64,000 nt of DNA from JADKIH01 sp964595205 (GCA_964595205.1 CAZQOQ010000015.1:248001-312000), one strand, 5' to 3'; shown: positions 10,296 to 18,219, counted from the first letter of the stretch. The notes: generated by a model from the letters alone, not told the origin. Numbers and translations are program-made.

Positions 10296-12866
10296 ATGAC
10301 AGACGGATCGAAGATAATTCCAATCGATATTGAAGAGGAAATGAAAACGGCCTACATCGATTATTCGATGAGCGTTATCGTTTCCAGGGCCTTGCCCGAC
10401 GTGAGAGATGGGCTTAAACCTGTTCACCGACGGGTACTTTATGGCATGCAGGACCTTGGCCTTGCCAGCAATCGTCCCTACAAAAAATCTGCCCGTGTTG
10501 TCGGGGAAGTGCTTGGAAAGTACCACCCTCATGGTGACAGCTCTGTTTATGATGCCATGGTCAGAATGGCGCAGGACTGGAGTCTGCGTTACCCGATGAT
10601 CGATGGACAGGGAAACTTCGGATCCATGGATGGCGACAGTCCTGCCGCCATGCGATATACCGAAGTGCGCTTCAGGAAGATTGCCGAGGAGATGCTTGCG
10701 GATATCGAAAAGAATACGGTCGATTTCACCCTCAACTTCGACGACAGTCTCCAGGAGCCAACGGTGCTCCCTTCAAAGGTCCCAAACCTTCTTATAAACG
10801 GAGCATCCGGAATCGCTGTGGGAATGGCCACCAACATGGCTCCGCATAATTTGTCGGAAGTCATAGACGGTACCATTGCTTATATCAACAATAAAGAAAT
10901 AACAATCGAAGAGCTCATGAAGTTCGTGAAAGCTCCTGATTTTCCAACGGCCGGAATCATTTACGGATACGCAGGTGTAAAAGAAGCTTTCCTGACCGGA
11001 CGCGGTAAAATTGTCATGCGTGGAAGAGCATCCATCGAATCAGCTGCCGGCGGGAAGGAACGAATCATCGTTACAGAAGTGCCATACCAGGTAAACAAAG
11101 CGGAGATGATTAAACGAACTGCCGACCTGGTGAATGAGAAAAAGATCGAAGGCATCTCCGATATCCGCGACGAAAGCGATCGTGAAGGAATCAGAATCGT
11201 GTATGAACTCAGACGTGATGCGATTTCCAACGTAGTGCTGAACAACCTTTACAAGTATACCGCACTGCAGTCATCATTCAGCATCAATAACGTTGCTCTT
11301 GTTCATGGTCGCCCGATGACCTTGAACCTGAAGGATCTCATCACTCATTTTGTCAACCACCGGCATGAAGTGGTTGTCAGACGTACACAGTACGAACTCG
11401 CCGAAGCGGAAAAGCGGGCACATATACTGGAAGGTTTACTCATCGCACTCGATCACCTTGATGAAGTGATAGCGCTGATTCGCGCATCTCAGACGCCACA
11501 GATTGCCCAGGATGGGCTGATGGCTCAATTCAAGCTGTCGGAGATACAGGCCAAGGCTATCCTCGAAATGAGGTTGCAGCGATTAACAGGTCTCGAGCGC
11601 GATAAAATCAGGGAGGAATATAACGAGCTGATGAAGCTCATCGATTATTATCGTGACGTACTCGCCAACGAAGAGTTGCGGATGGATATTATCAAAGACG
11701 AACTTACAGAAATCAAATCAAAGTATGGTGATGAGCGGAGAACGGAAGTAGTTCATTCCGGCGACGACATTTCGATGGAGGATATTATCGCCGACGAAGA
11801 AGTGGTCATCACGATTTCACATCTCGGATATATTAAACGTACTGCGCTTTCGGAATATCGCACGCAGGGCAGAGGAGGCAGAGGTGCGAAAGGTAGCTCC
11901 ACCCGCGACGAAGACTTTGTGGAACATATTTACGTTGCCACCAATCATAATCACATGCTCTTCTTCACCGAAAAGGGAAGATGTTACTGGCTGAAGGTTT
12001 ATAATATTCCGGAGGGAAATAAAACTTCCAAGGGAAGAGCTATTCAAAATCTGATTAGTCTTACGCCGGATGACAAGGTGAAGGCATTCATCAACGTAAA
12101 AGATCTCGAAAACGAGGAATACATAAACAACAACTTCATCATCATGGCTACAAGGAACGGCACCATTAAAAAGACCGCCCTGGAAGCCTATTCCCGTCCG
12201 CGACTGTCGGGTATCAATGCGATTAACATCGAAGAAAATGACAGCCTGCTTGAAGCTCGGCTTACAAACGGTAAAAACGAAATCATGATTGCAACCAGGA
12301 AAGGCAAGCTGGTTCGGTTTAATGAAGATACCGTTAGGCCGGTGGGAAGAAATTCAATAGGAGTGAAGGGAGTTACGTTAGACGGTGCGGACGATGAGGT
12401 GATCGGAATGGTTTGCATTGACGATCCGTTGAAGGAATCGTTGCTTGTCGTTTCTGAAAAGGGATATGGAAAGCGCTCCGAAGTTGAGGAATACAGGAAG
12501 ACGAACCGCGGCGCTAAGGGAGTCAAGACAATCAACATTACAGAAAAGACCGGTAACCTGATTGCAGTTAAGGTAGTCCAGGACGAAGACGACCTGATGA
12601 TCATCAATAAATCGGGAGTAACCATACGTATGAAGGTTGAAGAGCTTCGTATCATGGGACGCGCCACGCAGGGGGTGAGGTTGATCCGTCTCGATGATGA
12701 CGACGAAATAGCTTCCGTAGCAAAGGTGGAAGTAGAGGATGATGAGAAGCAGGCTTCAAACACGCCATCTGCAGAGACGATGACGAACAATGGGGAAGAT
12801 AAAAAACCATCAGATGAAAATGGAGGAGATGGAGAAATTGAAAACGGAAAAACCGATTTAACATAA
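10296..12866 (+). CDS. gyrA: DNA gyrase subunit A
   Basis: 856-aa type IIA topoisomerase subunit that cuts and rejoins DNA while GyrB supplies ATP. The breakage-reunion domain carries the catalytic tyrosine (Tyr121 in AAMRYTEVR). The quinolone-determining region reads HPHGDSSVYDAMVRMAQ, with the Ser and Asp equivalent to E. coli Ser83 and Asp87 intact. The C-terminal beta-pinwheel has a GyrA-box-like QGRGGRG near residue 525, which supports GyrA over ParC. The last about 60 residues are acidic and Asn/Lys-rich, as in many gyrases. A TPR gene follows 20 bp later on the same strand and is probably co-transcribed. Confidence 0.96.
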   Translation: MTDGSKIIPIDIEEEMKTAYIDYSMSVIVSRALPDVRDGLKPVHRRVLYGMQDLGLASNRPYKKSARVVGEVLGKYHPHGDSSVYDAMVRMAQDWSLRYPMIDGQGNFGSMDGDSPAAMRYTEVRFRKIAEEMLADIEKNTVDFTLNFDDSLQEPTVLPSKVPNLLINGASGIAVGMATNMAPHNLSEVIDGTIAYINNKEITIEELMKFVKAPDFPTAGIIYGYAGVKEAFLTGRGKIVMRGRASIESAAGGKERIIVTEVPYQVNKAEMIKRTADLVNEKKIEGISDIRDESDREGIRIVYELRRDAISNVVLNNLYKYTALQSSFSINNVALVHGRPMTLNLKDLITHFVNHRHEVVVRRTQYELAEAEKRAHILEGLLIALDHLDEVIALIRASQTPQIAQDGLMAQFKLSEIQAKAILEMRLQRLTGLERDKIREEYNELMKLIDYYRDVLANEELRMDIIKDELTEIKSKYGDERRTEVVHSGDDISMEDIIADEEVVITISHLGYIKRTALSEYRTQGRGGRGAKGSSTRDEDFVEHIYVATNHNHMLFFTEKGRCYWLKVYNIPEGNKTSKGRAIQNLISLTPDDKVKAFINVKDLENEEYINNNFIIMATRNGTIKKTALEAYSRPRLSGINAINIEENDSLLEARLTNGKNEIMIATRKGKLVRFNEDTVRPVGRNSIGVKGVTLDGADDEVIGMVCIDDPLKESLLVVSEKGYGKRSEVEEYRKTNRGAKGVKTINITEKTGNLIAVKVVQDEDDLMIINKSGVTIRMKVEELRIMGRATQGVRLIRLDDDDEIASVAKVEVEDDEKQASNTPSAETMTNNGEDKKPSDENGGDGEIENGKTDLT

Positions 12867-12886
12867 TAATCTGCAATCAAAGAAAT

Positions 12887-14095
12887 ATGAAAAAAGCCAG
12901 CTCATTCTTTTTAATTATTTGCTTAAGTGTGATTTATGCAGTGGCACAGAAAGCGAAAGTGCAAACTGCATATAATTATTACAAGGAACCATATCAGCAA
13001 TATGATAAGGCAAAGGAAGCAATTGATGAAGCGATTTTGAATGAACAGTCGGCCGCTATGGCGAAGACCTGGTATTATCGCGGGCTGATATATCAATCGC
13101 TTTACAAGAATGAAAAGTACGGAAGCCTCTGTGATAATTGTCTTCAAACAGCATATGAGTCTTTTCAGAAGGCCCTTGAAAAGGATCCGGATAATGAGTG
13201 GGCGGATGAGATCAAGGCATTGAGAATACCATGGATTACGAATAAGGTTTTCGATAATGGCGTTCAGGCCTTCAAGGCAAAAGATTATAAAACAGCCCTG
13301 GCAGAATTTGAGAGAGTGCAGGTGATGACGCCGGGCGATACGTCTGTTTTACTGAATAGCGCTTATTCAGCGGAGCGTGCCGGTGACTATGCGAAAGCGA
13401 AGCAGTATTATTCGAAGCTGGTGGAAATGAAATACCCGGATGATAATATTTACCTGAGCCTTTCTAACATATATAAACAGGAAAATGACAATGACAATGC
13501 ATTGAAACTGATTCGTTCGGGTATAGCAGTGTATCCGGACAGCATCAATCTTTTGCTTGCGGAAATAAATATCCTGCTTTCGACCGGAAGGAATGAAGAA
13601 GCTACAAAATCGCTCGATGCGGCAATTAAAAAAGATGCAAACAATCCAAGTCTTTACCTGGCATTGGGAAGCACGTATGATAATCTCGCAAATCCGAAGG
13701 ACAAAGATGGAAAAGATCTTCCGAAGCCAAAAAACTTTGATGAATTGGTTGGCAAGGCAGAAGCTACATATAAACAGGGGCTGCAGATAGCGCCGGATAA
13801 TTATGAGTTGAATTATAATCTTGGCGCGTTGTATTTCAATAAGGCCGCTGAAATGGCAAACCAGGCGAATAAGATTACGTCGAATGTAGAATACAGTAAA
13901 GCGAAAGAAGCGTTCGATGCTAAATTTAAAGAGGCAGAACCATACCTGGAAAAAGCATTACAGAACAATCCGAAAAAAACGGAAGACGATATGTTCACAT
14001 ACAATGGAACATTGATTTCTTTAAAGCAATTGTATGTGAGAACCGGCGAGACTGAAAAGTACGAAAAGATCAAGGCGTTGATTGATCAGAAATAG
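12887..14095 (+). CDS. Secreted/periplasmic TPR-repeat protein
   Basis: 402 aa. A signal peptide (MKKASSFFLIICLSVIYAVAQ) is followed by about eight degenerate tetratricopeptide repeats, with pairs such as AFKAKDYKTALAEFERV and AGDYAKAKQYYSKLVEM. One unit is interrupted by a Lys/Asp/Pro-rich insertion (NPKDKDGKDLPKPKNF). TPR arrays bind protein partners; none can be named from sequence. It starts 20 bp after gyrA. A rho-independent terminator lies 30 bp past its stop, inside the end of the convergent gene. Confidence 0.8.
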   Translation: MKKASSFFLIICLSVIYAVAQKAKVQTAYNYYKEPYQQYDKAKEAIDEAILNEQSAAMAKTWYYRGLIYQSLYKNEKYGSLCDNCLQTAYESFQKALEKDPDNEWADEIKALRIPWITNKVFDNGVQAFKAKDYKTALAEFERVQVMTPGDTSVLLNSAYSAERAGDYAKAKQYYSKLVEMKYPDDNIYLSLSNIYKQENDNDNALKLIRSGIAVYPDSINLLLAEINILLSTGRNEEATKSLDAAIKKDANNPSLYLALGSTYDNLANPKDKDGKDLPKPKNFDELVGKAEATYKQGLQIAPDNYELNYNLGALYFNKAAEMANQANKITSNVEYSKAKEAFDAKFKEAEPYLEKALQNNPKKTEDDMFTYNGTLISLKQLYVRTGETEKYEKIKALIDQK

Positions 14096-14123
14096 AAAAT
14101 CAACTCCGGGTTGACCTGAAAAA

Positions 14124-14963
14124 TTATCTGCTGATCACAATTTTCTTAGTCAGCAGATTTTTTTTGTCTTCATCGGAAATCAGCAACTGGTAAATTCCTT
14201 CAGGAACAGAATTGATATCGATGAAAGGATTTGAGCTGACGGAGTTTTCAAACTTTTTACTGAGAATTATTTCGCCTAGGTCGTTGATTAATTGTGCCTG
14301 GCACGAGTGTACGCCGGATATTCCTGCGTCGATAAAGATGTGGTCTGTGGCAGGAACGGGAAAAATATTCAGAGCATTCTGAGAAATGGAATTCATACCT
14401 GTAACAGTTTCTAATTCCAGTGCATCTATAAAAATGTCAGAGCCTATATGGAATCCTAAGCCGGTTGAATCGGCCATTGATATTGTAATATGTGCGCTGG
14501 CAGCAGGATAATTTGCCGTATAGGAAATTGGAATTGTAAATCTTGTATAATTCGCTGCAGCGGGCAGGTAAGCAAAAGCATATCCGATTGACAGACCGGA
14601 AGAATGATAAATAACAATTGAAATGGTTCCGATATCGGATCCAACAAGGTTCGATTTATACATGCCGGTTAAATCGACATATCGCCGGTTGATCGGAAAT
14701 CCGAGACCGCTGGCATTTGACGGAGTCACATTTGGCGGAACTGCGCTGCCGTTATAATCAACGACTTCGCCCTTCAACGCATAAGTACCATCATAAGCAT
14801 CCGTTGTAGCCTTTACAGGAATTAAATCCGGCGGGAAATTGTTTGCCGTCCAGCCATCAGGCATTCCATTGGTCCAGTTTTCAAATGAAGCATTTGGAAC
14901 CTGAGAGAAAAGTCCTGTCGAAATAGTACAGAACGAAAACAGCAACAGTAGAGGTTTTAGCAT
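14124..14963 (-). CDS. Secreted protein with T9SS C-terminal sorting domain
   Basis: 279 aa. The start is set at ATG 14963 (MLKPLLLLFSFCTISTG), which gives a proper signal peptide; the frame runs 14 codons further with no family support. The body begins PNASFENWTNGMPDGW, a carbohydrate-binding-like jelly-roll start common in Bacteroidota (pattern recalled, not searched). The last about 80 residues are a sorting domain: LNIFPVPATDHIFI, QLINDLGEIILS, VPEGIYQLLIS, KKIVISR. It is probably exported and released or anchored outside. No catalytic residues were recognised. Its 3' end also encodes the terminator of the convergent TPR gene. Confidence 0.8.
   Translation of the reverse strand: MLKPLLLLFSFCTISTGLFSQVPNASFENWTNGMPDGWTANNFPPDLIPVKATTDAYDGTYALKGEVVDYNGSAVPPNVTPSNASGLGFPINRRYVDLTGMYKSNLVGSDIGTISIVIYHSSGLSIGYAFAYLPAAANYTRFTIPISYTANYPAASAHITISMADSTGLGFHIGSDIFIDALELETVTGMNSISQNALNIFPVPATDHIFIDAGISGVHSCQAQLINDLGEIILSKKFENSVSSNPFIDINSVPEGIYQLLISDEDKKNLLTKKIVISR
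14126..14166 (+). terminator. Rho-independent terminator embedded in a convergent CDS
   Basis: A 9-bp perfect stem (ATCTGCTGA 14126-14134, TCAGCAGAT 14150-14158) with a 15-nt loop is followed by eight T on the plus strand. It lies inside the last codons of the minus-strand gene 14124-14963. Confidence 0.8.
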
Positions 14964-15242
14964 ATGAGTTCGAATATAGAAGATGAAGTGGTAAGCCAGG
15001 GTCAAAGTAAGTAAAGTTATCCTAAAGCGAAATGACCGGGAACCAGGTTTATGAAAATTATTCTTTAGCCGGGGTTACTATATTTTAAAGCGTGAGTGGA
15101 GTGGGATTCTGCTAAAGATTATTTTTCTGTTTTTAGTTTTATCCGATGGTTTTAATCCATCAAATCGCCAGTGACCTATTGGGAAATACAGGCTGGTTAA
15201 AAAGGGCGGATGGTTAAATTCTTCTGGATTCTCAATATTACT

Positions 15243-15329
15243 ATTTAACATAATATTAATTATAGGACAAACGGGGATAATCCGTGAAAGGGTGAAAATC
15301 CCCATTCGTCCTATAATTAGACGTTATAT
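15243..15329. repeat. attC-like imperfect palindrome, copy 1
   Basis: An 87-bp element beginning ATTTAAC (fits RYYYAAC) and ending GTTATAT (one mismatch to GTTRRRY), the inverse-core and core consensus of integron attC sites. Inner arms 15258-15278 and 15298-15318 pair at 19 of 21 positions around a 19-nt loop. Copy 2 at 16954-17038 shares most of the sequence, including GACAAACG, GAAAGGG and CATTCGTCCTATAATTAGAC. It could be an attC site, or an unrelated dispersed palindromic repeat. Confidence 0.55.
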
Positions 15330-15405
15330 TAAGTACGCCCCGCACGCAGCTCTGATTTCTTTGCAAGCGGTTTTGCTTTCGCTCCGAAGTTTTGCGCGAA
15401 TGTTT

Positions 15406-15413
15406 TAGGTTTG
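15406..15413 (+). promoter_or_regulatory. -7 promoter box abutting the HEPN gene
   Basis: TAGGTTTG matches TAnnTTTG and ends 4 nt before the ATG at 15418, predicting a leaderless transcript. No TTG at the usual -33 spacing. Confidence 0.45.
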
Positions 15414-15417
15414 TGGG

Positions 15418-15897
15418 ATGGAGAAAAAACAATCAATCCCAGAAATGATGCTTGCTGATTCAAGCCTTATTCGAGGGCTAATCATTTCTTCCTTTATTGG
15501 TATCGAGGGTTTAATTAATCTAACATTATTGAATTTTTATAAGAAAGATTATGGCCGCCTCTACTGGCAAGAACGCAGAGAAAAATATTTAGCAGTAGTA
15601 GAAAAATATGAAACCGATAACGGTTTAGATTTAAAATCCTATAAAGAAAAAATTGACGAGGCTTTTAATGTTAGAAATAAAATGGCTCATTGGCACGCCG
15701 ACTTCACAGCAAAAGCAATGATTGAATATACAAACGAGAAAGATGAAAAATTCAGATGCTTAAGATTCGTAAATTCAGAAATTCTTTCAAGTATAAACCC
15801 TGTTGAATATAAATTGACTCGGGCAAAAACAAAAGCATTAACGGATAGAATTTCGTCTTGCTTAAAAATGTGTAGAACTATTTGCGATGCTTATTAA
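15418..15897 (+). CDS. HEPN-like protein, possible toxin RNase
   Basis: 159 aa, predicted all-alpha. Residues 86-91 read RNKMAH, fitting the R-x4-6-H motif of HEPN domains, many of which are metal-independent RNases in toxin-antitoxin or defence systems. The preceding helices (ESKAYKEKIDE-type acidic/basic pattern ending NVRNKMAHWHAD) place the motif where HEPN folds carry it. No nucleotidyltransferase (MNT) antitoxin partner lies beside it. It sits just after attC-like copy 1 with its own promoter box 4 nt upstream, like a mobile cassette gene. Codons favour A/T more visibly than in the neighbouring housekeeping genes. HEPN is inferred from motif and length, and the enzyme activity is not certain. 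Confidence 0.55.
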   Translation: MEKKQSIPEMMLADSSLIRGLIISSFIGIEGLINLTLLNFYKKDYGRLYWQERREKYLAVVEKYETDNGLDLKSYKEKIDEAFNVRNKMAHWHADFTAKAMIEYTNEKDEKFRCLRFVNSEILSSINPVEYKLTRAKTKALTDRISSCLKMCRTICDAY

Positions 15898-16093
15898 TAT
15901 AATTCAATCTTGCTTCTTCATAAACTTCCTGAGCATAAATTATCTTATCACAAATATCTTTATCAATTAACTTGAAGAGTTTTATTTTCTTCACTCCACT
16001 CAGATTCTTTTCTTTCCGCTTGAAGGAAGCGGAATCAGAATCTTCGGGGGACGGTCGCAGGGCTGTCCATAAATTAAACTGTGCGACACTCAT
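15878..16093 (-). pseudogene. Small ORF read out of the MITE-like element
   Basis: 71-aa frame whose first about 14 codons come from the palindrome at 16053-16144. The remaining Lys/Ile-rich part (KKIKLFKLIDKDICDKIIYAQ) overlaps the end of the HEPN gene by 20 bp. It may be the tail of a gene cut off by the insertion, or chance. I do not recognise it. Confidence 0.2.
16002..16043. repeat. Nested hairpin beside the MITE-like element
   Basis: AGATTCT (16002-16008) pairs with AGAATCT (16037-16043), and inside it TTCCGCTT (16014-16021) pairs with AAGCGGAA (16027-16034) around GAAGG. Confidence 0.6.
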
Positions 16094-16144
16094 AAAAATT
16101 CCGTGTCATCTGCACAGAAATAATTTATGGACAGCCCTGCGACC
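16053..16144. mobile_element. 92-bp MITE-like palindromic element
   Basis: Perfect 24-bp terminal inverted repeats (16053-16076 and 16121-16144) hold the core GGGCTGTCCATAAATTA. The 44-bp centre continues the pairing with CTGTGC/GCACAG and GACAC/GTGTC. It has no coding capacity for a transposase. The structure fits an internally deleted insertion sequence. The ends recall IS256-type termini, from memory only. No direct target-site duplication was seen. Confidence 0.6.
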
Positions 16145-16321
16145 TTGAATGAAATACAAAATCATACACGCCAAGTGATGGCCAAATGTTATTTTTTTGT
16201 AAAAAAATAGGGTTAATTACATAAAAAGTAATATCTTCCCATAGAAATCGTTAACTTTATGGTCAGAAGATTGTATAATTGACATCGAATTGGCATAAAA
16301 ATTTTCACCACTCTACCACAA

Positions 16322-16672
16322 ATGAAAAAAAATACCATAACAAAAAAATCTGATGGAACTTTAGAATGCGAAGTTGCCGTGATGATTATTTTGGAAGATG
16401 ATACTTATGTAGCCTATTGCCCTGCTCTTGAATTAAGCACTTATGGAGATTCTGAGGCAGATGTAAAAGACGCATTTATTGAAAGGCTTGGAATATTTAT
16501 TGAAGAGATGGAGGAAAAAAATCTATTGCATAGTGAATTAACAAGACTCGGCTGGATATTAGAAGCTGGTATAAAACCACACTTTAAGCAACCAGAAACC
16601 ACCTCTGTCCCTACCTATTTATTAAATAAATCCAGCCATACTTTTACAACTCCTTTTCGCATTACTGCATAA
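16322..16672 (+). CDS. hicB: HicB-type antitoxin
   Basis: 116 aa. The HicB fold core is visible: a beta strand with DDTYVAYCPALELSTYGDS, then a helix (EADVKDAFIERLGIFIEEMEE), the usual arrangement of the partial RNase H-like domain that wraps HicA. The C-terminal strand ends PFRITA. It should neutralise a HicA mRNase and repress its own promoter. The frame immediately after its stop encodes a HicA-like protein, so the order is hicB-hicA. Upstream lie about 175 bp of AT-rich DNA and the MITE-like element. The pair is bracketed by attC-like repeats, as toxin-antitoxin genes often are in integron cassette arrays. Confidence 0.75.
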   Translation: MKKNTITKKSDGTLECEVAVMIILEDDTYVAYCPALELSTYGDSEADVKDAFIERLGIFIEEMEEKNLLHSELTRLGWILEAGIKPHFKQPETTSVPTYLLNKSSHTFTTPFRITA

Positions 16673-16921
16673 ATACCTTTTCGTCCAATACCGCGTGAAC
16701 TGTTTATTAAATATTTAAGATCGCTTGGTTTAATTCCTGTTAGCGTAAAGGGATCACATCAAAAATGGAATTATCCTAAAGGAAGCATACAACTTAGGAG
16801 ATCGATAATTATAAGACCAAGTAAAGATCGCGACATTCCCCCTACTCACATTAGAAGCTGTGCAATGGATCTTGGCAAATCAATGCAGCAGGTATATGAT
16901 GAAATCAAAGCAATACAATAG
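16673..16921 (+). pseudogene. hicA: HicA-type toxin frame lacking a standard start codon
   Basis: 82 codons in the same frame as hicB, starting right after its TAA and ending TAG at 16919-16921. The protein contains RELFIKYLRSLGLIPVSVKG, then GSHQKW with the HicA histidine, and DIPPTHIRSCAMDLGKS. It is a recognisable complete HicA double-stranded-RNA-binding-like fold. No ATG, GTG or TTG precedes the conserved part; the first codon is ATA, one base from the ATG expected in an overlapping hicBA pair. Either the toxin is dead by start-codon loss, or it starts at ATA/CTG, or is made by readthrough of hicB. Confidence 0.65.
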
Positions 16922-16953
16922 TCGTGAGCCTCACTCCCTTCTGCGTACGTTAG

Positions 16954-17038
16954 ACATAACGCAATACATTATAAGACAAACGTGGATAACCGCGAAAGGG
17001 CGGAAATTCCTCATTCGTCCTATAATTAGACGTTTTAT
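16954..17038. repeat. attC-like imperfect palindrome, copy 2
   Basis: 85 bp from ACATAAC to GTTTTAT with inner arms 16968-16986 and 17008-17026 pairing at most positions. The centre CCGC-N6-GCGG forms a small tip hairpin. About 85% identical by eye to copy 1 over some 65 bp. A core-site-like GTTAGAC lies just before it at 16949-16955. Same orientation as copy 1. Confidence 0.55.
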
Positions 17039-17393
17039 TTAGTAAAACCCGCGCACCAATCTAATTTTCCTGCAAGCGGAATCCCTTCACGCAGCTCCGC
17101 CATTTAAACCGATTTTATCAAAACCTTCATTTCCCTTCCCATTCATCGAAAATCGGGCACACTTCTTTTAATAACCCTTTAAAACCTGAAAAATGCATAT
17201 TCATCCTGTTCATTTTTTGAAAGGCTATAAACTTCCTTTTGCTGACCAAAACCGGCCGTTGACCAATTGTTCAGCGGCGATTCACAAAATAAGGTTTACT
17301 GAATTGGCTAACATCCATACTTTTACCGCTTAATTCAAAAATTGAATCAGACAGCCATGTATTGCCAAATGCAATTCATAAAAAAGATAAACG
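17039..17393. other. Intergenic region right of the accessory patch
   Basis: 355 bp, no gene seen. The left part (GCAAGCGGAAT...CACGCAGCTCCGCC) partly resembles the sequence after copy 1. A short inverted repeat TTCAA-N3-TTGAA is at about 17336. Confidence 0.4.
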
Positions 17394-18062
17394 ATGAAGA
17401 CAAGCTGTTGTTATTCAAGAAAATTTCACAAAGAAAGGGATCACATCGTATGCATGAATTCATGCTGCGAGAACTACATGCAATCAACACTAACCCTCAA
17501 AACCAGGAAATGGAATAATATATTTTTACTCTTCTTCTTCATTTTCTTTTTCATTCTCACCTTCAACGATTTTTCTTTCAACACCACAGGAGTTAAATTA
17601 AATGACCTCCATAAATCGTCGCAGGGCGCTGCTTTGCCACTTACCGTGGAAAATCTTCACCGCGAGCTCGAGAAAAACCACATCCTGTGTCACGACCAGG
17701 TCTTTGCCCAGATCATGATTGAATCCGGAAACCTGAAGTCGTATCTTACCCGGAGAACGAACAACCTCATAGGAATGCGTTTCCCTTTTAAAAGAAAAAC
17801 TGCTGCAATTGGAATTTATCTTCCCGGCACGAATTCAATCATCAATGGCAGTCAGAGTGAATTGAAAATGTACAAAGGCAAAAACAATTATGCAGTTTAT
17901 GAGAACTGGCAGGATTGTATCAGGGATTATAAATACTGGCAGGAAAAAAATTTCAAATTAAGCGAAAGCTACCTGGTGTTTCTCGGAAATTATTATGCCG
18001 AAGACAGTCTGTATGTGCAGAAAATTAAAAAGATGGCCAGTAAGTTAAGGACAGAAAAGTAA
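17394..18062 (+). CDS. Glucosaminidase-domain protein (peptidoglycan hydrolase)
   Basis: Up to 222 aa. A membrane segment (NNIFLLFFFIFFFILTF) is followed by a glucosaminidase/LYZ2-type domain: HDQVFAQIMIESGNLKSY carries the acidic residue expected to be catalytic, and NNLIGMRF and YENWQDCIRDYKYW are family-typical. It likely cleaves N-acetylglucosaminyl bonds in peptidoglycan from the periplasmic side. The start is uncertain: ATG at 17394 gives a Cys-rich N terminus, while ATG at 17478 (MQSTLTLKTRKW) gives a short basic head before the membrane segment and looks more natural. It is convergent with the small membrane protein gene 14 bp away. Confidence 0.75.
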   Translation: MKTSCCYSRKFHKERDHIVCMNSCCENYMQSTLTLKTRKWNNIFLLFFFIFFFILTFNDFSFNTTGVKLNDLHKSSQGAALPLTVENLHRELEKNHILCHDQVFAQIMIESGNLKSYLTRRTNNLIGMRFPFKRKTAAIGIYLPGTNSIINGSQSELKMYKGKNNYAVYENWQDCIRDYKYWQEKNFKLSESYLVFLGNYYAEDSLYVQKIKKMASKLRTEK

Positions 18063-18075
18063 CCTTACCCTTAAA

Positions 18076-18219
18076 TCATCCCCATTTCAGAACACCAAAG
18101 ATCCAGGACAGCAAAAGTAAAATCCATAAAAAAGCAAATACTGCTGCTCCGCCTTTGCCTACGTATGTATACCAAAGACTTGTGTTTTTTCCCTGTGCGG
18201 ATGAATTATCGTGCGACAT
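18076..18219 (-). CDS. 47-aa single-span membrane protein
   Basis: A short frame with ATG start: a polar head (MSHDNSSAQGKNTSLWYTYV), a glycine-rich GKGG turn, one hydrophobic span of about 20 residues (AAVFAFLWILLLLSWIF) and the tail GVLKWG. It lies 62 bp downstream of the SMUG2-type glycosylase gene on the same strand, at the end of the guaA-hemF gene row. The Trp-flanked span, clean start and codon use make it a credible small protein. Function unknown. Confidence 0.55.
   Translation of the reverse strand: MSHDNSSAQGKNTSLWYTYVGKGGAAVFAFLWILLLLSWIFGVLKWG

Larger units (their letters stand above)
14964..15417. other. Intergenic region entering the accessory patch
   Basis: 454 bp without a credible gene. 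It contains attC-like copy 1 (15243-15329), then a segment with TTGCAAGCGG that recurs in similar form after copy 2, and the HEPN gene promoter at its right end. Confidence 0.5.

Noticed and set aside
10059..10532. 157-aa minus-strand frame in the clpC-gyrA gap
   Set aside because: More than half lies antisense to gyrA, the rest has no family features, and no promoter was seen.
12188..12880. 230-aa Ser/Leu-rich minus-strand frame
   Set aside because: Wholly antisense to the gyrA 3' part; residue composition is a shadow of Asp/Glu-rich coding.
16860..17042. 60-aa frame across the hicA end and attC-like copy 2
   Set aside because: Out of frame with hicA and its C-terminal half is palindromic repeat sequence.
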